A DNA stretch of 64,000 bases from Bacillus sp. UNC438CL73TsuS30 (GTDB lineage: Bacteria > Bacillota > Bacilli > Bacillales > Cytobacillaceae). The notes below the pieces were generated by a model. That model had not been told where the DNA came from, did not search any database, and was given only the letters and a program-made list of their open reading frames with translations. The stretch's first letter is position 1; every line of letters starts with the position of its first letter. Of the stretch, positions 9,217-18,038 are shown one piece after another. The DNA is taken from NCBI RefSeq assembly GCF_000482325.1, contig NZ_KI535295.1, positions 793,060 through 857,059 of the forward strand. Direction: 5' to 3'. A program made the translations under genes and the position numbers.

Positions 9217-10128
9217 ATGAACTGGCCCACAAATGTAACCATTAAGGAAGTAGGACCAAGAGATGGGCTGCAAAACGAGCAGTCCTTTCTTTCCACTGAG
9301 GATAAAATTAACTGGATTAATCAGTTGTCCCGGACGGGCCTTCAATCTATTGAAATTACCTCTTTTGTCAATCCAAAGTGGATTCCGGCATTGGCCGATT
9401 CATTGGAAGTAGCAAAAGGTATAGAGCGCGTGCCAGGTGTCACGTATACGGCTCTCGTCCCAAATCAGCGGGGGCTGGAAAAGGCCTTAGAAGGAAATGT
9501 TGATGAAATGGCTGTGTTTATGTCTGCCAGTGAAACACACAATCAAAAAAATATTAACAAATCCATTGCTGATACCTTTCCCGTTTTGGATAAGGTCGTA
9601 AAAGAAGCCTTGTCGGCAGGAAAAGCTGTCCGCGGCTATGTTTCAACTGTTTTTGGCTGCCCTTATGAAGGTCAGGTCTCGATTGATAACGTAATTCGGG
9701 TATCAGAGCATTTATTTGAGATGGGCATTCAAGAACTCTCCCTTGGGGATACCATTGGCGTAGCCAATCCCAAGCAAGTTCAAGAGGTGTTAACTGCCCT
9801 TTTAAAACGCTTCTCGATTGAAAAATTAGCACTCCACTTTCATGATACACACGGTACAGCCGCAGCGAATATTTTAGCGGCATTAGATATGGGCATTACC
9901 ACCTATGACGCTTCTACGGGTGGATTAGGCGGTTGTCCCTATGCACCAGGTGCTTCAGGTAATGTAGCGACGGAAGATGTTTTGTACATGCTGGGCAATA
10001 TGGGAATTAATACAGGCGTCAACTTAGAAAAACTACTGGGAGCAGGGCGCTTTATTCAAGAAAAAATCGGAAGAAGTTTACCTAGCCGAAATCTTCAAGC
10101 ATGTTTGACCAATGAAAGAGGTGAGTGA
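9217..10128 (+). CDS. yngG: Hydroxymethylglutaryl-CoA lyase
   Basis: The protein has 303 aa from the chosen ATG. It belongs to the DRE-TIM metallolyase family: KEVGPRDGLQNE at the N-terminus, HFHDTHG carrying metal-binding histidines near residue 205-211, and the lyase signature around GLGGCPYAPGASGN near residue 237-250 with its catalytic cysteine. It splits HMG-CoA to acetyl-CoA and acetoacetate, the last step of leucine degradation. A GTG six bases upstream is in frame, but GGGAG sits eight bases before the ATG at 9217, so that ATG is preferred. It lies 21 bp after the carrier gene, and the next gene begins within two bases of its stop. Confidence 0.9.
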   Translation: MNWPTNVTIKEVGPRDGLQNEQSFLSTEDKINWINQLSRTGLQSIEITSFVNPKWIPALADSLEVAKGIERVPGVTYTALVPNQRGLEKALEGNVDEMAVFMSASETHNQKNINKSIADTFPVLDKVVKEALSAGKAVRGYVSTVFGCPYEGQVSIDNVIRVSEHLFEMGIQELSLGDTIGVANPKQVQEVLTALLKRFSIEKLALHFHDTHGTAAANILAALDMGITTYDASTGGLGGCPYAPGASGNVATEDVLYMLGNMGINTGVNLEKLLGAGRFIQEKIGRSLPSRNLQACLTNERGE

Positions 10129-10129
10129 T

Positions 10130-10912
10130 ATGGATCAGGTTATACAGGTTTCAACGCGAGAAGAAGGTATTGTTGTGATTACCTTAAATCGCCCTAATGC
10201 CGCTAATGCACTTTCAATCAAGCTTCTGGAAGAATTTAAAAATGTAATCGATACTTGTAAATTTGACCCTTCAGTCCGTTGTTTAGTTGTAACCGGGGCA
10301 GGAGAAAAAGCATTTTGTGCCGGAGCTGATTTAAAGGAACGAGCTGAAATGGATGCGCAGATGGTTAAGAAAACTGTTTCCTTGATTAGGGAGTGCGTCA
10401 ACAGCTTGGAAACATTACCACAACCTGTGATTGCTGCTGTAAATGGTGCGGCATTTGGCGGGGGAACGGAATTAGCTCTGGCCTGTGATATTCGTGTTGC
10501 TTCAGAAACAGCAAAATTCGGCCTGACTGAGACTTCACTCGGAATTATCCCTGGTGCAGGCGGTACACAACGCCTCCCAAGGCTCGTAGGAAAAGGTAGG
10601 GCAAAAGAGCTTATTTTTACGGCTAGACGTATTGATGCACGAGAAGCAAAGGATATTGGCTTGGTTGAGTTTGTAGAACGGCCGGAATCATTGTTAGACA
10701 AGGCAATGGAAATCGCAGTACAAATTGTTAAGAATGGCCCAATTGCTGTTCGGCAGGCTAAATTTTCCATTGATAAAGGATACGATGTGGAATTAGCGAC
10801 AGGGCTTGCCATCGAACAAAATGCCTATGAGGTCACAATCCCAACAAAGGATCGTTTGGAAGGACTTCAGGCTTTTAAAGAAAAGCGGAAACCTGTCTAC
10901 AAAGGGGAGTAA
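10130..10912 (+). CDS. yngF: Enoyl-CoA hydratase, probably methylglutaconyl-CoA hydratase
   Basis: The protein has 260 aa from ATG 10130, which follows AGAGGTGAG; an in-frame ATG 18 bases earlier lacks such a site. It is a crotonase-fold protein with oxyanion-hole segments AFCAGADLKER and AAFGGGTELALACD and the IPGAGGTQRLPRL motif. In the operon it would hydrate 3-methylglutaconyl-CoA to HMG-CoA, the step between carboxylase and lyase. It closely resembles the hydratase encoded at 39107-39883, suggesting paralogy. Family is certain; substrate comes from context. Confidence 0.87.
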   Translation: MDQVIQVSTREEGIVVITLNRPNAANALSIKLLEEFKNVIDTCKFDPSVRCLVVTGAGEKAFCAGADLKERAEMDAQMVKKTVSLIRECVNSLETLPQPVIAAVNGAAFGGGTELALACDIRVASETAKFGLTETSLGIIPGAGGTQRLPRLVGKGRAKELIFTARRIDAREAKDIGLVEFVERPESLLDKAMEIAVQIVKNGPIAVRQAKFSIDKGYDVELATGLAIEQNAYEVTIPTKDRLEGLQAFKEKRKPVYKGE

Positions 10913-10933
10913 CATGAGAGGGAGGATCACTTC

Positions 10934-12478
10934 ATGACTACAGAAGTTCATTCAGAGAATTTTACATTACAAGAGCGCCTTGAAAAGATTTATAAAGGCG
11001 GTGCCGCAAAATACCACGAAAAAAATAGCGAGCAGGGAAAACTCTTTGTTCGTGACCGCTTAAAGCTATTGTTTGATCAAGATTTTGTCTTAGAGGATGC
11101 AGCATTTGCCAATTGTATGGCAGAGGATCTTCCAGCGGATGGTGTCGTAACAGCGATCGGAAAAATAAACGGACAAGTTGTTTGTGTTATGGCGAACGAT
11201 TCGACAATCAAGGCAGGTTCCTGGGGGGCACGGACGGTTGAAAAAATCATACGTATTCAAGAAACTGCTGAAAAACTGAGAGTTCCATTAATTTATCTCG
11301 TCGATTCCGCTGGAGCACGGATTACCGATCAGGTAGAAATGTTTCCAGGACGCCGTGGAGCAGGACGGATTTTCTATAATCAGGTGAAATTATCCGGGAA
11401 AATACCACAAGTCTGTGTGCTGTTTGGACCATCTGCAGCGGGTGGAGCGTATATCCCGGCATTTTGTGACATCGTGGTCATGGTCGATAAAAATGCTTCG
11501 ATGTATCTAGGGTCACCACGGATGGCGGAAATGGTCATCGGTGAAAAAGTAACGCTTGAGGAAATGGGCGGTGCGCGGATGCACTGTTCGATTTCAGGCT
11601 GCGGCGATGTTTTGGCGAAAACCGAAGAGGAAGCGCTTGAAATGGCCCGAAAATACCTTTCTTATTTTCCCGCTAATTTCTCAGAAAAGCCGCCGACCAA
11701 AGAGACATTACCGCCTAAGTCATTTGAAAAAACAATCGAAGAACTGATTCCAACAAACCAAAATTCACCTTTTAATATGTATGATTTAATCGACCGCATC
11801 ATTGATGAAGGATCTTTTTTTGAAATTAAGAAGCTTTTTGCTGCCGAATTAATCACCGGCCTTTCCCGTATGAATGGAAAACCAGTCGGTATTATTGCCA
11901 ATCAACCGCGGGTGAAAGGTGGAGTATTGTTCCACGATACGGCTGATAAAGCAGCTAAATTTATTAATCTATGTGATGCATTCCATATCCCGATTCTTTT
12001 CCTTGTAGATGTCCCGGGTTTTATGATTGGGACAAAGGTGGAGCGCGCAGGCATCATCCGTCATGGGGCAAAAATGATCTCGGCGATGGCGGAAGCGACG
12101 GTGCCAAAGATTTCTGTTATTGTCCGTAAAGCCTACGGTGCAGGTCTTTATGCAATGGCAGGCCCTGCATTTGAACCGGATTGCTGCCTTGCTTTGCCAA
12201 CGGCCCAAATTGCCGTAATGGGACCAGAGGCTGCAGTGAATGCTGTCTATTCCAATAAAATTGAACAATTGCAAGATTCCGAGAAGGCTGCCTTTATTCA
12301 GCAAAAACGTGAAGAATATAAAGAGGACATTGATATTTACCGCCTTGCTTCTGAGATGATCATTGACGGAATTATCCCAGGAAACGCTTTACGTAAGGAA
12401 TTGGTTAATCGTTTTGAAGCGTATTCTTCAAAGTATGCTCAATTCTCTGAACGAAAACATGCAGTCTATCCAGTGTGA
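10934..12478 (+). CDS. yngE: Acyl-CoA carboxylase carboxyltransferase (methylcrotonyl-CoA carboxylase beta)
   Basis: The 514-aa protein has both carboxyltransferase halves. The N-terminal crotonase-like domain carries VDSAGARITDQVEMFPGRRG and FGPSAAGGAYIPAF. The C-terminal half has VPGFMIGTKVERAGIIRHGAK and RKAYGAGLYAM. It transfers carboxyl from the biotin carrier to an acyl-CoA. Neighbouring hydratase and HMG-CoA lyase point to 3-methylcrotonyl-CoA, although propionyl-CoA carboxylases look similar. The ATG follows GAGGGAGGATC. scoA begins 38 bp downstream, so the two sets are probably one transcript. Confidence 0.87.
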   Translation: MTTEVHSENFTLQERLEKIYKGGAAKYHEKNSEQGKLFVRDRLKLLFDQDFVLEDAAFANCMAEDLPADGVVTAIGKINGQVVCVMANDSTIKAGSWGARTVEKIIRIQETAEKLRVPLIYLVDSAGARITDQVEMFPGRRGAGRIFYNQVKLSGKIPQVCVLFGPSAAGGAYIPAFCDIVVMVDKNASMYLGSPRMAEMVIGEKVTLEEMGGARMHCSISGCGDVLAKTEEEALEMARKYLSYFPANFSEKPPTKETLPPKSFEKTIEELIPTNQNSPFNMYDLIDRIIDEGSFFEIKKLFAAELITGLSRMNGKPVGIIANQPRVKGGVLFHDTADKAAKFINLCDAFHIPILFLVDVPGFMIGTKVERAGIIRHGAKMISAMAEATVPKISVIVRKAYGAGLYAMAGPAFEPDCCLALPTAQIAVMGPEAAVNAVYSNKIEQLQDSEKAAFIQQKREEYKEDIDIYRLASEMIIDGIIPGNALRKELVNRFEAYSSKYAQFSERKHAVYPV

Positions 12479-12515
12479 ATTTTAATTGAAATCTATTTAA
12501 AAGGAGGTAATTTCT

Positions 12516-13217
12516 TTGAATAAGGGTAAAATCGTAGACTCTTTTACACAAGCGGTCCAAGATATTCCGGATGGAGCGACCATAATTGTTGGAGGCTTCG
12601 GATTGTGCGGAATTCCGGAAAAAGCTATCATGGCTTTACGGGATAAAGGTACAAAAGATTTAACCATAGTCAGCAATAATTGTGGCGTTGATGATTGGGG
12701 ACTAGGTCTTTTACTAGCTAACAAGCAAATTAAGAAAATGATTTCCTCCTACGTGGGTGAAAACAAGATTTTTGAACAGCAGTTTTTAAGCAGGGAACTA
12801 GAGGTAGAGCTCGTTCCACAAGGGACATTAGCTGAGAGAATCCGTGCAGGCGGTGCAGGAATTCCTGCTTTCTATACTGCGACAGGTGTAGGAACAGCGA
12901 TAGCCGAAGGGAAGGAACATAAGGTTTTTAACGGTAAAACGTATATTTTAGAAGAGGGTATTGTTGGGGATTTTGCTCTTGTAAAAGCATGGAAAGCAGA
13001 CCCGCTAGGCAACCTAATCTATCAAAAAACAGCACGTAACTTTAATCCGCTAGCGGCAATGGCAGGAAAGGTCACAATTGCAGAGGTAGAGGAGATAAAG
13101 GAAGCCGGTGAGTTAAACCCGGATGAAATTCATACCCCTGGAATTTATGTACAACGGTTACTGCTTGGTGAAAACTATGAAAAAAGGATTGAAAGGCGGA
13201 CAGTTGTCCAAGTTTAG
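12516..13217 (+). CDS. scoA: Succinyl-CoA:3-ketoacid CoA-transferase subunit A
   Basis: The 233-aa protein is a CoA transferase family I alpha subunit: [11 protein letters not shown] near the N-terminus, then [12 protein letters not shown] and the terminal [17 protein letters not shown]. With ScoB it moves CoA from succinyl-CoA to acetoacetate. It starts with TTG at 12516, seven bases after AAGGAGG. Its place directly behind the leucine operon lets the acetoacetate made by HMG-CoA lyase become acetoacetyl-CoA without ATP, beside the ligase route earlier in the operon. Confidence 0.9.
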   Translation: MNKGKIVDSFTQAVQDIPDGATIIVGGFGLCGIPEKAIMALRDKGTKDLTIVSNNCGVDDWGLGLLLANKQIKKMISSYVGENKIFEQQFLSRELEVELVPQGTLAERIRAGGAGIPAFYTATGVGTAIAEGKEHKVFNGKTYILEEGIVGDFALVKAWKADPLGNLIYQKTARNFNPLAAMAGKVTIAEVEEIKEAGELNPDEIHTPGIYVQRLLLGENYEKRIERRTVVQV

Positions 13218-13243
13218 TTCAATAAAAAGAAGGAGGATATTCT

Positions 13244-13894
13244 ATGAGTAATGCACGGTCGTTAATAGTGAAAAGGGCTGTTCAGGAGATTCAAGACGGA
13301 ATGAATGTCAATCTTGGTATTGGAATACCCACCTTGATTGCCAATGAAATTCCAAGTGGTTATAATGTTTTGCTTCAATCAGAAAATGGGTTATTAGGGA
13401 TCGGCCCCTATCCTTTCGAGGGCAATGAAGATCCTGACCTAATTAATGCTGGAAAGGAAACTGTAACTGCTGTTAAAGGAGCCTCTTTTTTTGATAGTGC
13501 TGAATCCTTTGCCATGATTCGAGGTGGACACATCGATCTTGCTATCCTGGGTGGTATGGAAGTTTCAGAACAAGGAGATTTAGCTAACTGGATGATTCCA
13601 GGAAAAATGATTAAAGGTATGGGCGGAGCCATGGACTTAGTAAATGGGGCAAAACGGGTTGTCGTCGTTATGGAACATGTTAATAAAAACGGGGAATCTA
13701 AAATTAAAAAAGCCTGTACTCTTCCATTAACAGGAAAACAAGTGGTACACCGTTTAATTACAGATTTGGCTGTATTTGATTTTACACCGGAAGGAATGGT
13801 TCTGGTCGAAACACAGCCTGGAATAACAGTAGAGGACGTAGACAAAAACACAAAAGCAGCTTTCATTGTAAGTCAGGAATTAATGATTAAATAA
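13244..13894 (+). CDS. scoB: Succinyl-CoA:3-ketoacid CoA-transferase subunit B
   Basis: The 216-aa protein is a CoA transferase family I beta subunit. It has NLGIGIPTL and the active-site stretch [13 protein letters not shown], whose glutamate (about residue 46) forms the CoA thioester. The C-terminus [19 protein letters not shown] is typical. It lies 26 bp after scoA with its own AGGAGG and is its obligate partner. It is the last gene of the leucine-to-acetoacetyl-CoA block. Confidence 0.92.
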   Translation: MSNARSLIVKRAVQEIQDGMNVNLGIGIPTLIANEIPSGYNVLLQSENGLLGIGPYPFEGNEDPDLINAGKETVTAVKGASFFDSAESFAMIRGGHIDLAILGGMEVSEQGDLANWMIPGKMIKGMGGAMDLVNGAKRVVVVMEHVNKNGESKIKKACTLPLTGKQVVHRLITDLAVFDFTPEGMVLVETQPGITVEDVDKNTKAAFIVSQELMIK

Positions 13895-13900
13895 GTAGAA

Positions 13901-13956
13901 AGGGTCAGTTACCCGCAGCCAGTTTAAAGCGAAACTTGGAGGAGGAGACCGACCCT
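13901..13956 (+). other. Inverted repeat after scoB with stranded Shine-Dalgarno
   Basis: AGGGTCAGTT pairs with GACCGACCCT (one mismatch, one wobble) around a loop of 36 bases. Inside the 3' arm lies GGAGGAGG followed by ATGTAA, a start codon directly followed by a stop. There is no T-tract. It may act as the operon's 3' end or be a degraded mobile repeat. Confidence 0.35.
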
Positions 13957-14063
13957 ATGTAATCATTCATAATGAAATCCCTTGTTTATTTCCAGGAATG
14001 GATTAAACAAGGGATTAAGTGCCTAGATCATTCATTCGATGTACCTGCCGTTTCTAATGGTTT

Positions 14064-14264
14064 TTATACGAAGACTTTTGTCTCTTCTTCAAGAATATCT
14101 TTCTCGACAATCTCCCACCAATTTTCCGAACATGTTAATTGTGAATCCGTAACTACTTCAGTCGCTAACTGATTTACTTCAACTTTTCTCATACTTTTCG
14201 ATTTTTCAGTCGGATCAAAGTTGCAACAAATTTGATAAATATCATCAAAATCAGCCATTGACAT
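14064..14264 (-). CDS. Small acidic protein, unknown function, 66 aa
   Basis: I do not recognise this protein. It is acidic, with two adjacent cysteines (QICCNFD, about residues 12-17) and a tryptophan pair (NWWEIVEKD). The best evidence that it is real is AAGGAGGTC placed eight bases before its ATG. It stands alone between scoB and the thiolase gene, which share no strand with each other. The frame on the opposite strand over the same bases (13972-14172) has no such site. It could be a small regulatory or adaptor protein; nothing in the sequence says which. Confidence 0.55.
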   Translation of the reverse strand: MSMADFDDIYQICCNFDPTEKSKSMRKVEVNQLATEVVTDSQLTCSENWWEIVEKDILEEETKVFV

Positions 14265-14398
14265 GGTTAAAGACCTCCTTTCTTAATAGGTTAGGGCTAA
14301 GAAAGGCTTAACCCTTTAATTTATTTATAGTCCCATTTCATTAAAAATAGAAGGAAAGTTAGTGGCAGATTTTTGAATTTTTCAAAAAATAGCTTCCT

Positions 14399-14448
14399 AA
14401 AAAAAAAAAACGAGACTCCTTATCGGTAGTCTCGTTTTTTTTTTTTTA
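14399..14448. terminator. Bidirectional intrinsic terminator after thiolase gene
   Basis: CGAGACT and AGTCTCG form a 7-bp stem (14411-14434) flanked by a run of A on the left and a run of T on the right. It can terminate the minus-strand thiolase transcript as well as rightward transcription. Confidence 0.9.
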
Positions 14449-14450
14449 GA

Positions 14451-15638
14451 TTAAATATTTTCGACGATAGTGGCTACGCCTTGGCCGCCACCAACACAAA
14501 GTGTTGCTAAACCATAGCGGTTTTCTCTTTTCTTCATTTCATGAATTAAAGAAACAAGGATTCTTGCTCCGCTGGCACCGATTGGGTGACCAAGGGCAAT
14601 AGCTCCGCCATTTACATTTAATTTTTCTTTGTTAAATTGAAGCTCACGGTCTACTGCGATTGACTGAGCAGCAAATGCTTCGTTTGCTTCAATTAAATCG
14701 ATCTCTTCTAATGAAATAGTTGCTTTTTCAAGCGCTTTTTTGACAGCGGGTACAGGACCAATCCCCATAATACTTGGGTCCACGCCAGCTGTTGCATTGG
14801 CTTTAATCGATACCAATGGCTTAAGACCTAATTCTTCCGCCTTTTTACGGCTCATTACAACGAATGCTGCTGCACCATCATTAATTCCTGATGCATTACC
14901 AGCAGTAACCGTACCATCTTTTTTGAAGGCCGGGCGAAGTTTTCCTAAGCTGTCTGCAGTTGTTCCAAATCGAGGGAACTCATCTTGACTAAAGATTGTT
15001 ACTTGACCTTTACGTCCAGGAATTTCTACAGGAACAATTTCATCGGCAAAACGGTTGGATTCAATGGCTGCCTGTGCTTTTTGTTGGCTTGCAGCTGAAA
15101 ATTCATCTTGTTCTTGACGAGAGATTTCATATTTCTCAGCAAGGTTTTCTGCAGTGATTCCCATATGGTAGTTATTTTCAGCACACCATAAGCCGTCAGC
15201 GATCATACTGTCGACAACTTTCTGGTCGCCCATTTTAAATCCGTCGCGTCCGCCTTTTAAAAGGTAAGGAGCCTGACTCATGTTTTCCATTCCGCCCGCA
15301 ACAACAATCTCAGCATCTCCTGCAAGGATTGCTTGTGTTGCTAAGTGAACGGCTTTTAATCCTGATCCACAAACTTTATTAATGGATGTAGCTGGTGCTT
15401 CTTGCGGAACTCCTGCTGCAAGGGAAGCTTGTCTCGCCGGATTTTGGCCAGCTCCTGCTTGTAATACGTTCCCCATGATGACTTCATCAACATCGTTTGG
15501 AGTAATTCCTGCTTTTTGGATGGCTTCTTTGATTACAGTCGCACCTAATTGAGTGGCTGGGACGTTTTTTAAACCCCCAAGAAAACTTCCAATTGCTGTT
15601 CTGACTGCACTTACAATTACAACTTCATTGATTGCCAT
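14451..15638 (-). CDS. Acetyl-CoA acetyltransferase (biosynthetic-type thiolase)
   Basis: The 395-aa protein is a thiolase with all three active-site blocks: [11 protein letters not shown] with the acylated cysteine near residue 88, the histidine motif [10 protein letters not shown] near 350, and CVGGGQG near the C-terminus. It condenses two acetyl-CoA to acetoacetyl-CoA, or runs in reverse. Beside the PHA cluster it can supply acetoacetyl-CoA for the PhaB reductase, a PhaA role, or cleave acetoacetyl-CoA made by ScoAB. It is transcribed alone, with AGGGAGG before the ATG. A FadR-like operator lies about 110 bp upstream. Confidence 0.9.
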   Translation of the reverse strand: MAINEVVIVSAVRTAIGSFLGGLKNVPATQLGATVIKEAIQKAGITPNDVDEVIMGNVLQAGAGQNPARQASLAAGVPQEAPATSINKVCGSGLKAVHLATQAILAGDAEIVVAGGMENMSQAPYLLKGGRDGFKMGDQKVVDSMIADGLWCAENNYHMGITAENLAEKYEISRQEQDEFSAASQQKAQAAIESNRFADEIVPVEIPGRKGQVTIFSQDEFPRFGTTADSLGKLRPAFKKDGTVTAGNASGINDGAAAFVVMSRKKAEELGLKPLVSIKANATAGVDPSIMGIGPVPAVKKALEKATISLEEIDLIEANEAFAAQSIAVDRELQFNKEKLNVNGGAIALGHPIGASGARILVSLIHEMKKRENRYGLATLCVGGGQGVATIVENI

Positions 15639-15747
15639 TTTATTTCCTCCCTAAAAAATTTATGTATTATCAATTCCCCCTTAAAATAATACAGTAAAAA
15701 TACCATAATTTTTTGAATTATTATTCGACAAATTTAGCGTTTTTTTA

Positions 15748-15765
15748 TAAATGAAGATTCATTCA
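15748..15765. promoter_or_regulatory. FadR-like operator upstream of thiolase gene
   Basis: TAAATGAAGATTCATTCA matches the Bacillus FadR consensus TGAATGAnTAnTCATTCA at all but two fixed positions, as I recall that consensus. Symmetric arms AAATGAA and TTCATTT flank the centre. FadR represses fatty acid beta-oxidation genes in Bacillus and is released by long-chain acyl-CoA. No fadR gene is in the window, so the assignment is inference. Confidence 0.4.
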
Positions 15766-15898
15766 TTTTAATTAGATATGGGGGTAAAGCAACTCTTTAT
15801 TGAAATGGAACTAGAATTTTGTTAAAAAATGAGCATTACAGAATAGTAGGGAACCTTGTTAAAAGTTGTCGAAAAATGTTGGAATTTTTCGACCGAAG

Positions 15899-15925
15899 AA
15901 AAGGAGAAACATTCATTGTTTCTCC
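15899..15925 (-). terminator. Intrinsic terminator of the SDR gene
   Basis: GGAGAAACA and TGTTTCTCC form a perfect 9-bp stem with a 5-base loop, followed on the minus strand by TTTTCTTC. It lies 50 bp after the reductase stop. Confidence 0.7.
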
Positions 15926-15973
15926 AGAATTTTTCCCTCTATAGGAAAGGATAACGGATTTGTCAACGATTAT

Positions 15974-16708
15974 TTATATCACTAATCCGCCATCAACACT
16001 TAAAATGGTTCCATTAATGTAACCTGCTTGATCAGAGGCTAAAAACAAATAGGCTGCAGCAATATCTTCCGGTTTTCCAATTTTTCTTAGTGGAGTTTTT
16101 TCCTTCATGAAGTTAAGAACTTTATCTGGTACTGCTGCCGTCATGCCGGTTTCAATAAATCCCGGGGCAACTGCATTTACTCGAATTCCCTTAGGACCGA
16201 ACTCTTTTGCCCAGCTCTTTGTTAAGCCAATTACTCCGGCTTTTGTTGCTGCGTAATTTGTTTGACCGATATTGCCGTATAACCCCACTACTGAGGATGC
16301 GTTCAGGATGACTCCGGAACCCTGGTTAAGCATAATAGGGGCAACGGCCTTTGTGCACTTAAAAACCCCAGATAAATTCACACTTATAACTTTTTCCCAA
16401 TCGGTTTCTTTCATTTTTGTAAGAAAACCATCCATCGTTATCCCGGCATTATTAATTAACACATCAATTCGCCCGTGCTTTGCCACTGTAGATTGAACCA
16501 TATCCTGAATCTGAGAACTGTCTGTTACATCGACTTTAAAAAAGGTAACATTCTCAGACTGAAGTTCTTCAAGAGCTTCCCTGCCTGAAGATTCATTGTA
16601 ATCACAGATGACAACACTTGCTCCATCTTGAAGAAATTGCCTTGCTGTTTCTTTCCCTATACCCTGTGCGCCCCCAGTAATTAAAACAACTTTCCCAGTA
16701 AATTTCAA
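15974..16708 (-). CDS. SDR-family reductase, FabG/acetoacetyl-CoA reductase type
   Basis: The protein has 244 aa from the TTG at 16708, six bases after AGGTGGGG. A longer frame from TTG 16747 would add 13 residues without a better site. It has the SDR signatures: TGGAQGIG for NAD(P), NNAG, the catalytic serine in NASSVVG, and YAATK for the Tyr/Lys pair. It reduces a 3-oxoacyl thioester. Located between the thiolase and phaP genes, it could be a second acetoacetyl-CoA reductase for PHB, but FabG-like proteins with other substrates look the same. It is a paralogue of PhaB at 18647-19390. Confidence 0.8.
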   Translation of the reverse strand: MKFTGKVVLITGGAQGIGKETARQFLQDGASVVICDYNESSGREALEELQSENVTFFKVDVTDSSQIQDMVQSTVAKHGRIDVLINNAGITMDGFLTKMKETDWEKVISVNLSGVFKCTKAVAPIMLNQGSGVILNASSVVGLYGNIGQTNYAATKAGVIGLTKSWAKEFGPKGIRVNAVAPGFIETGMTAAVPDKVLNFMKEKTPLRKIGKPEDIAAAYLFLASDQAGYINGTILSVDGGLVI

Positions 16709-16857
16709 AATTTCCCCACCTCTAGTTAAAATTTCATTTGCTGACAAACTGCTGTTTTCTAAAAGGTCATGTCAAATAAGGGTTATTTAAAAATACAGGA
16801 ATTGCAACCGTGGCAAGCCAACACAATTTTCAATATTCATACTATTCCCAGAATCAG

Positions 16858-16888
16858 TAAAAAAGAACAGAGGAAATTCCTCTGTTCT
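16858..16888 (-). terminator. Intrinsic terminator of phaP
   Basis: AGAACAGAGG and CCTCTGTTCT form a 10-bp stem with a 5-base loop, followed on the minus strand by TTTTTTAC. It lies directly behind the phaP stop. Confidence 0.85.
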
Positions 16889-16895
16889 ACTATTT

Positions 16896-17420
16896 CTACT
16901 TAAAAAGAGCAAAAGCAGCTTTTGAATTTGTTTCAAAAATATCAAAAAGAACTTTTTGGGATGCTTTGATTTGTTCTGTAATTTCATCACGAACTTTTTG
17001 TTGTTGAGAAATTCCATTTTTAACAGTTTCTTGGAAACGCTCTTGAGATTGATTAATCAATTTTAAACTTTCTTTGTATGGAGTTTCGATTAATTGTAAT
17101 GTGCGGTTTGAAACTTCATCCAATTGAGTATTCCATTGTTCATAAACTTGACCTGCTGAAGGACCAAAGTTCTTTTGCAAGTTTAGCTTTGCATTTTCTC
17201 GTAGTTCATTAAATAATTTCTTTTGTTCTTCTTGAATTAGAGTAACATCGTCTGTCATTTTTTCTAGAGTTGATTTTTGTTTTTCAAGGGATTGCAAAAA
17301 TAATTCTTCCAATTCCTTTTGTGCATTGGTCACTCTGTCCAAACTATTTACCCATGTGTTAAAAAGTGATTCTCCAATACGAACTTGTTCTTGTTCTTGC
17401 TTTTTTACATTTTGTGCCAT
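16896..17420 (-). CDS. phaP: Phasin PhaP (PHA granule-associated protein)
   Basis: The protein has 174 aa from ATG 17420, which follows GGGAGGG. The longer frame to 17492 lacks a site and would run into phaQ. It is rich in Gln, Glu and Lys, almost wholly helical, with no transmembrane segment and many heptad-like stretches, as expected for Bacillus phasins coating polyhydroxyalkanoate granules. Identification rests mainly on its position next to phaQ and divergent from phaRBC, the order known from Bacillus megaterium (phaP-phaQ / phaR-phaB-phaC). It has its own terminator. It is probably repressed by PhaQ. Confidence 0.87.
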   Translation of the reverse strand: MAQNVKKQEQEQVRIGESLFNTWVNSLDRVTNAQKELEELFLQSLEKQKSTLEKMTDDVTLIQEEQKKLFNELRENAKLNLQKNFGPSAGQVYEQWNTQLDEVSNRTLQLIETPYKESLKLINQSQERFQETVKNGISQQQKVRDEITEQIKASQKVLFDIFETNSKAAFALFK

Positions 17421-17491
17421 GTAAAACCCTCCCATTTTATAATCATTGCAGTTAATTGACTGCAGTGTTAACAGTTTTAGTTTTGAAAACA

Positions 17492-17920
17492 TTATTTATC
17501 TTCTGTTTCTTCTTGTTGTTTCCGTGATGGGGGAAGAAACATATCCATGTAAATACTAAAAAAGCGATTGATCATGGATTGATATTGCTCAAGTGTTGTA
17601 AAACAGGTCTTCAAATAATCTTCACCGGTTTTTGTAATCGAATAAATCCGTTTTGCTGGACCTTCAGTTGTTGTATCCCATTCAGAATAAACTAATTGAT
17701 CTTTTTCAAGCTGCCTTAATGTCCGATATACATTGCCTTGGTCAATAGTAGCAAATCCGAACTGTGCCAGCTCTTGAATTAACTTATAACCATGTAAATT
17801 CACATTTTGTAAACTTAACAGCAGAAACGGAACCATTAAGTTTTTCGGCATTGTATTCATCGTGCGATCTTGATGCGAAGCAGTTGTGTCTTTAGCAGAT
17901 TCATTTTGATGGATGGTCAA
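17492..17920 (-). CDS. phaQ: PhaQ, PadR-type repressor of PHA genes
   Basis: The 142-aa protein has a winged helix-turn-helix of the PadR type: LHGYKLIQELAQFG, then GNVYRTLRQLEKDQLV and the wing GPAKRIYSITKTG, with a helical C-terminal dimer arm. PhaQ of Bacillus megaterium represses phaQ-phaP and is released when it binds PHB, which matches this location. The TTG at 17920 follows GGAGTGAT by nine bases; an in-frame ATG 20 codons later (MNTMPKN) is possible. Two strong palindromes lie directly upstream and are its likely operators. Confidence 0.9.
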   Translation of the reverse strand: MTIHQNESAKDTTASHQDRTMNTMPKNLMVPFLLLSLQNVNLHGYKLIQELAQFGFATIDQGNVYRTLRQLEKDQLVYSEWDTTTEGPAKRIYSITKTGEDYLKTCFTTLEQYQSMINRFFSIYMDMFLPPSRKQQEETEDK

Positions 17921-17945
17921 ATCATATCACTCCAAAAAATATAAT

Positions 17946-17970
17946 CTATACGTGTAATTTACACCTATAG
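17946..17970. promoter_or_regulatory. Putative PhaQ operator 1
   Basis: This 25-bp palindrome is built on GTGTAATTTACAC with outer arms CTATA and TATAG; a single C/C pair breaks the symmetry. It starts 26 bp upstream of the phaQ TTG. PadR-family repressors bind such elements; the assignment to PhaQ is inferred from position. Confidence 0.65.
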
Positions 17971-17990
17971 ATTCACTTTGTCAAACATTT

Positions 17991-18013
17991 CTATATGTGT
18001 AATTTACACTTAG
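17991..18013. promoter_or_regulatory. Putative PhaQ operator 2
   Basis: This repeats the core GTGTAATTTACAC with flanks CTATAT and TTAG. Its centre is 45 bp from that of operator 1. The two together fill the phaQ side of the divergent phaQ/phaR gap. Confidence 0.65.
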
Positions 18014-18038
18014 TTGAAAGGTTTCTTAAAATATTAAA

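Larger units (their letters stand above)
15639..15973. other. 335-bp gap upstream of thiolase gene
   Basis: This gap is AT-rich and non-coding. It contains the FadR-like site at 15748-15765 and, near its right end, the terminator of the reductase gene at 15899-15925. No promoter could be fixed with confidence. Confidence 0.5.

Noticed and set aside
10135..10812. 225-codon open frame on the minus strand inside the hydratase gene
   Set aside because: It lies wholly antisense to a clear crotonase gene, is Ser/Ala/Thr-rich as expected from a reverse frame, and has no ribosome site.
13408..13866. 152-codon minus-strand frame inside scoB
   Set aside because: Shadow of the CoA-transferase gene; low-complexity Ser/Pro/Thr composition.
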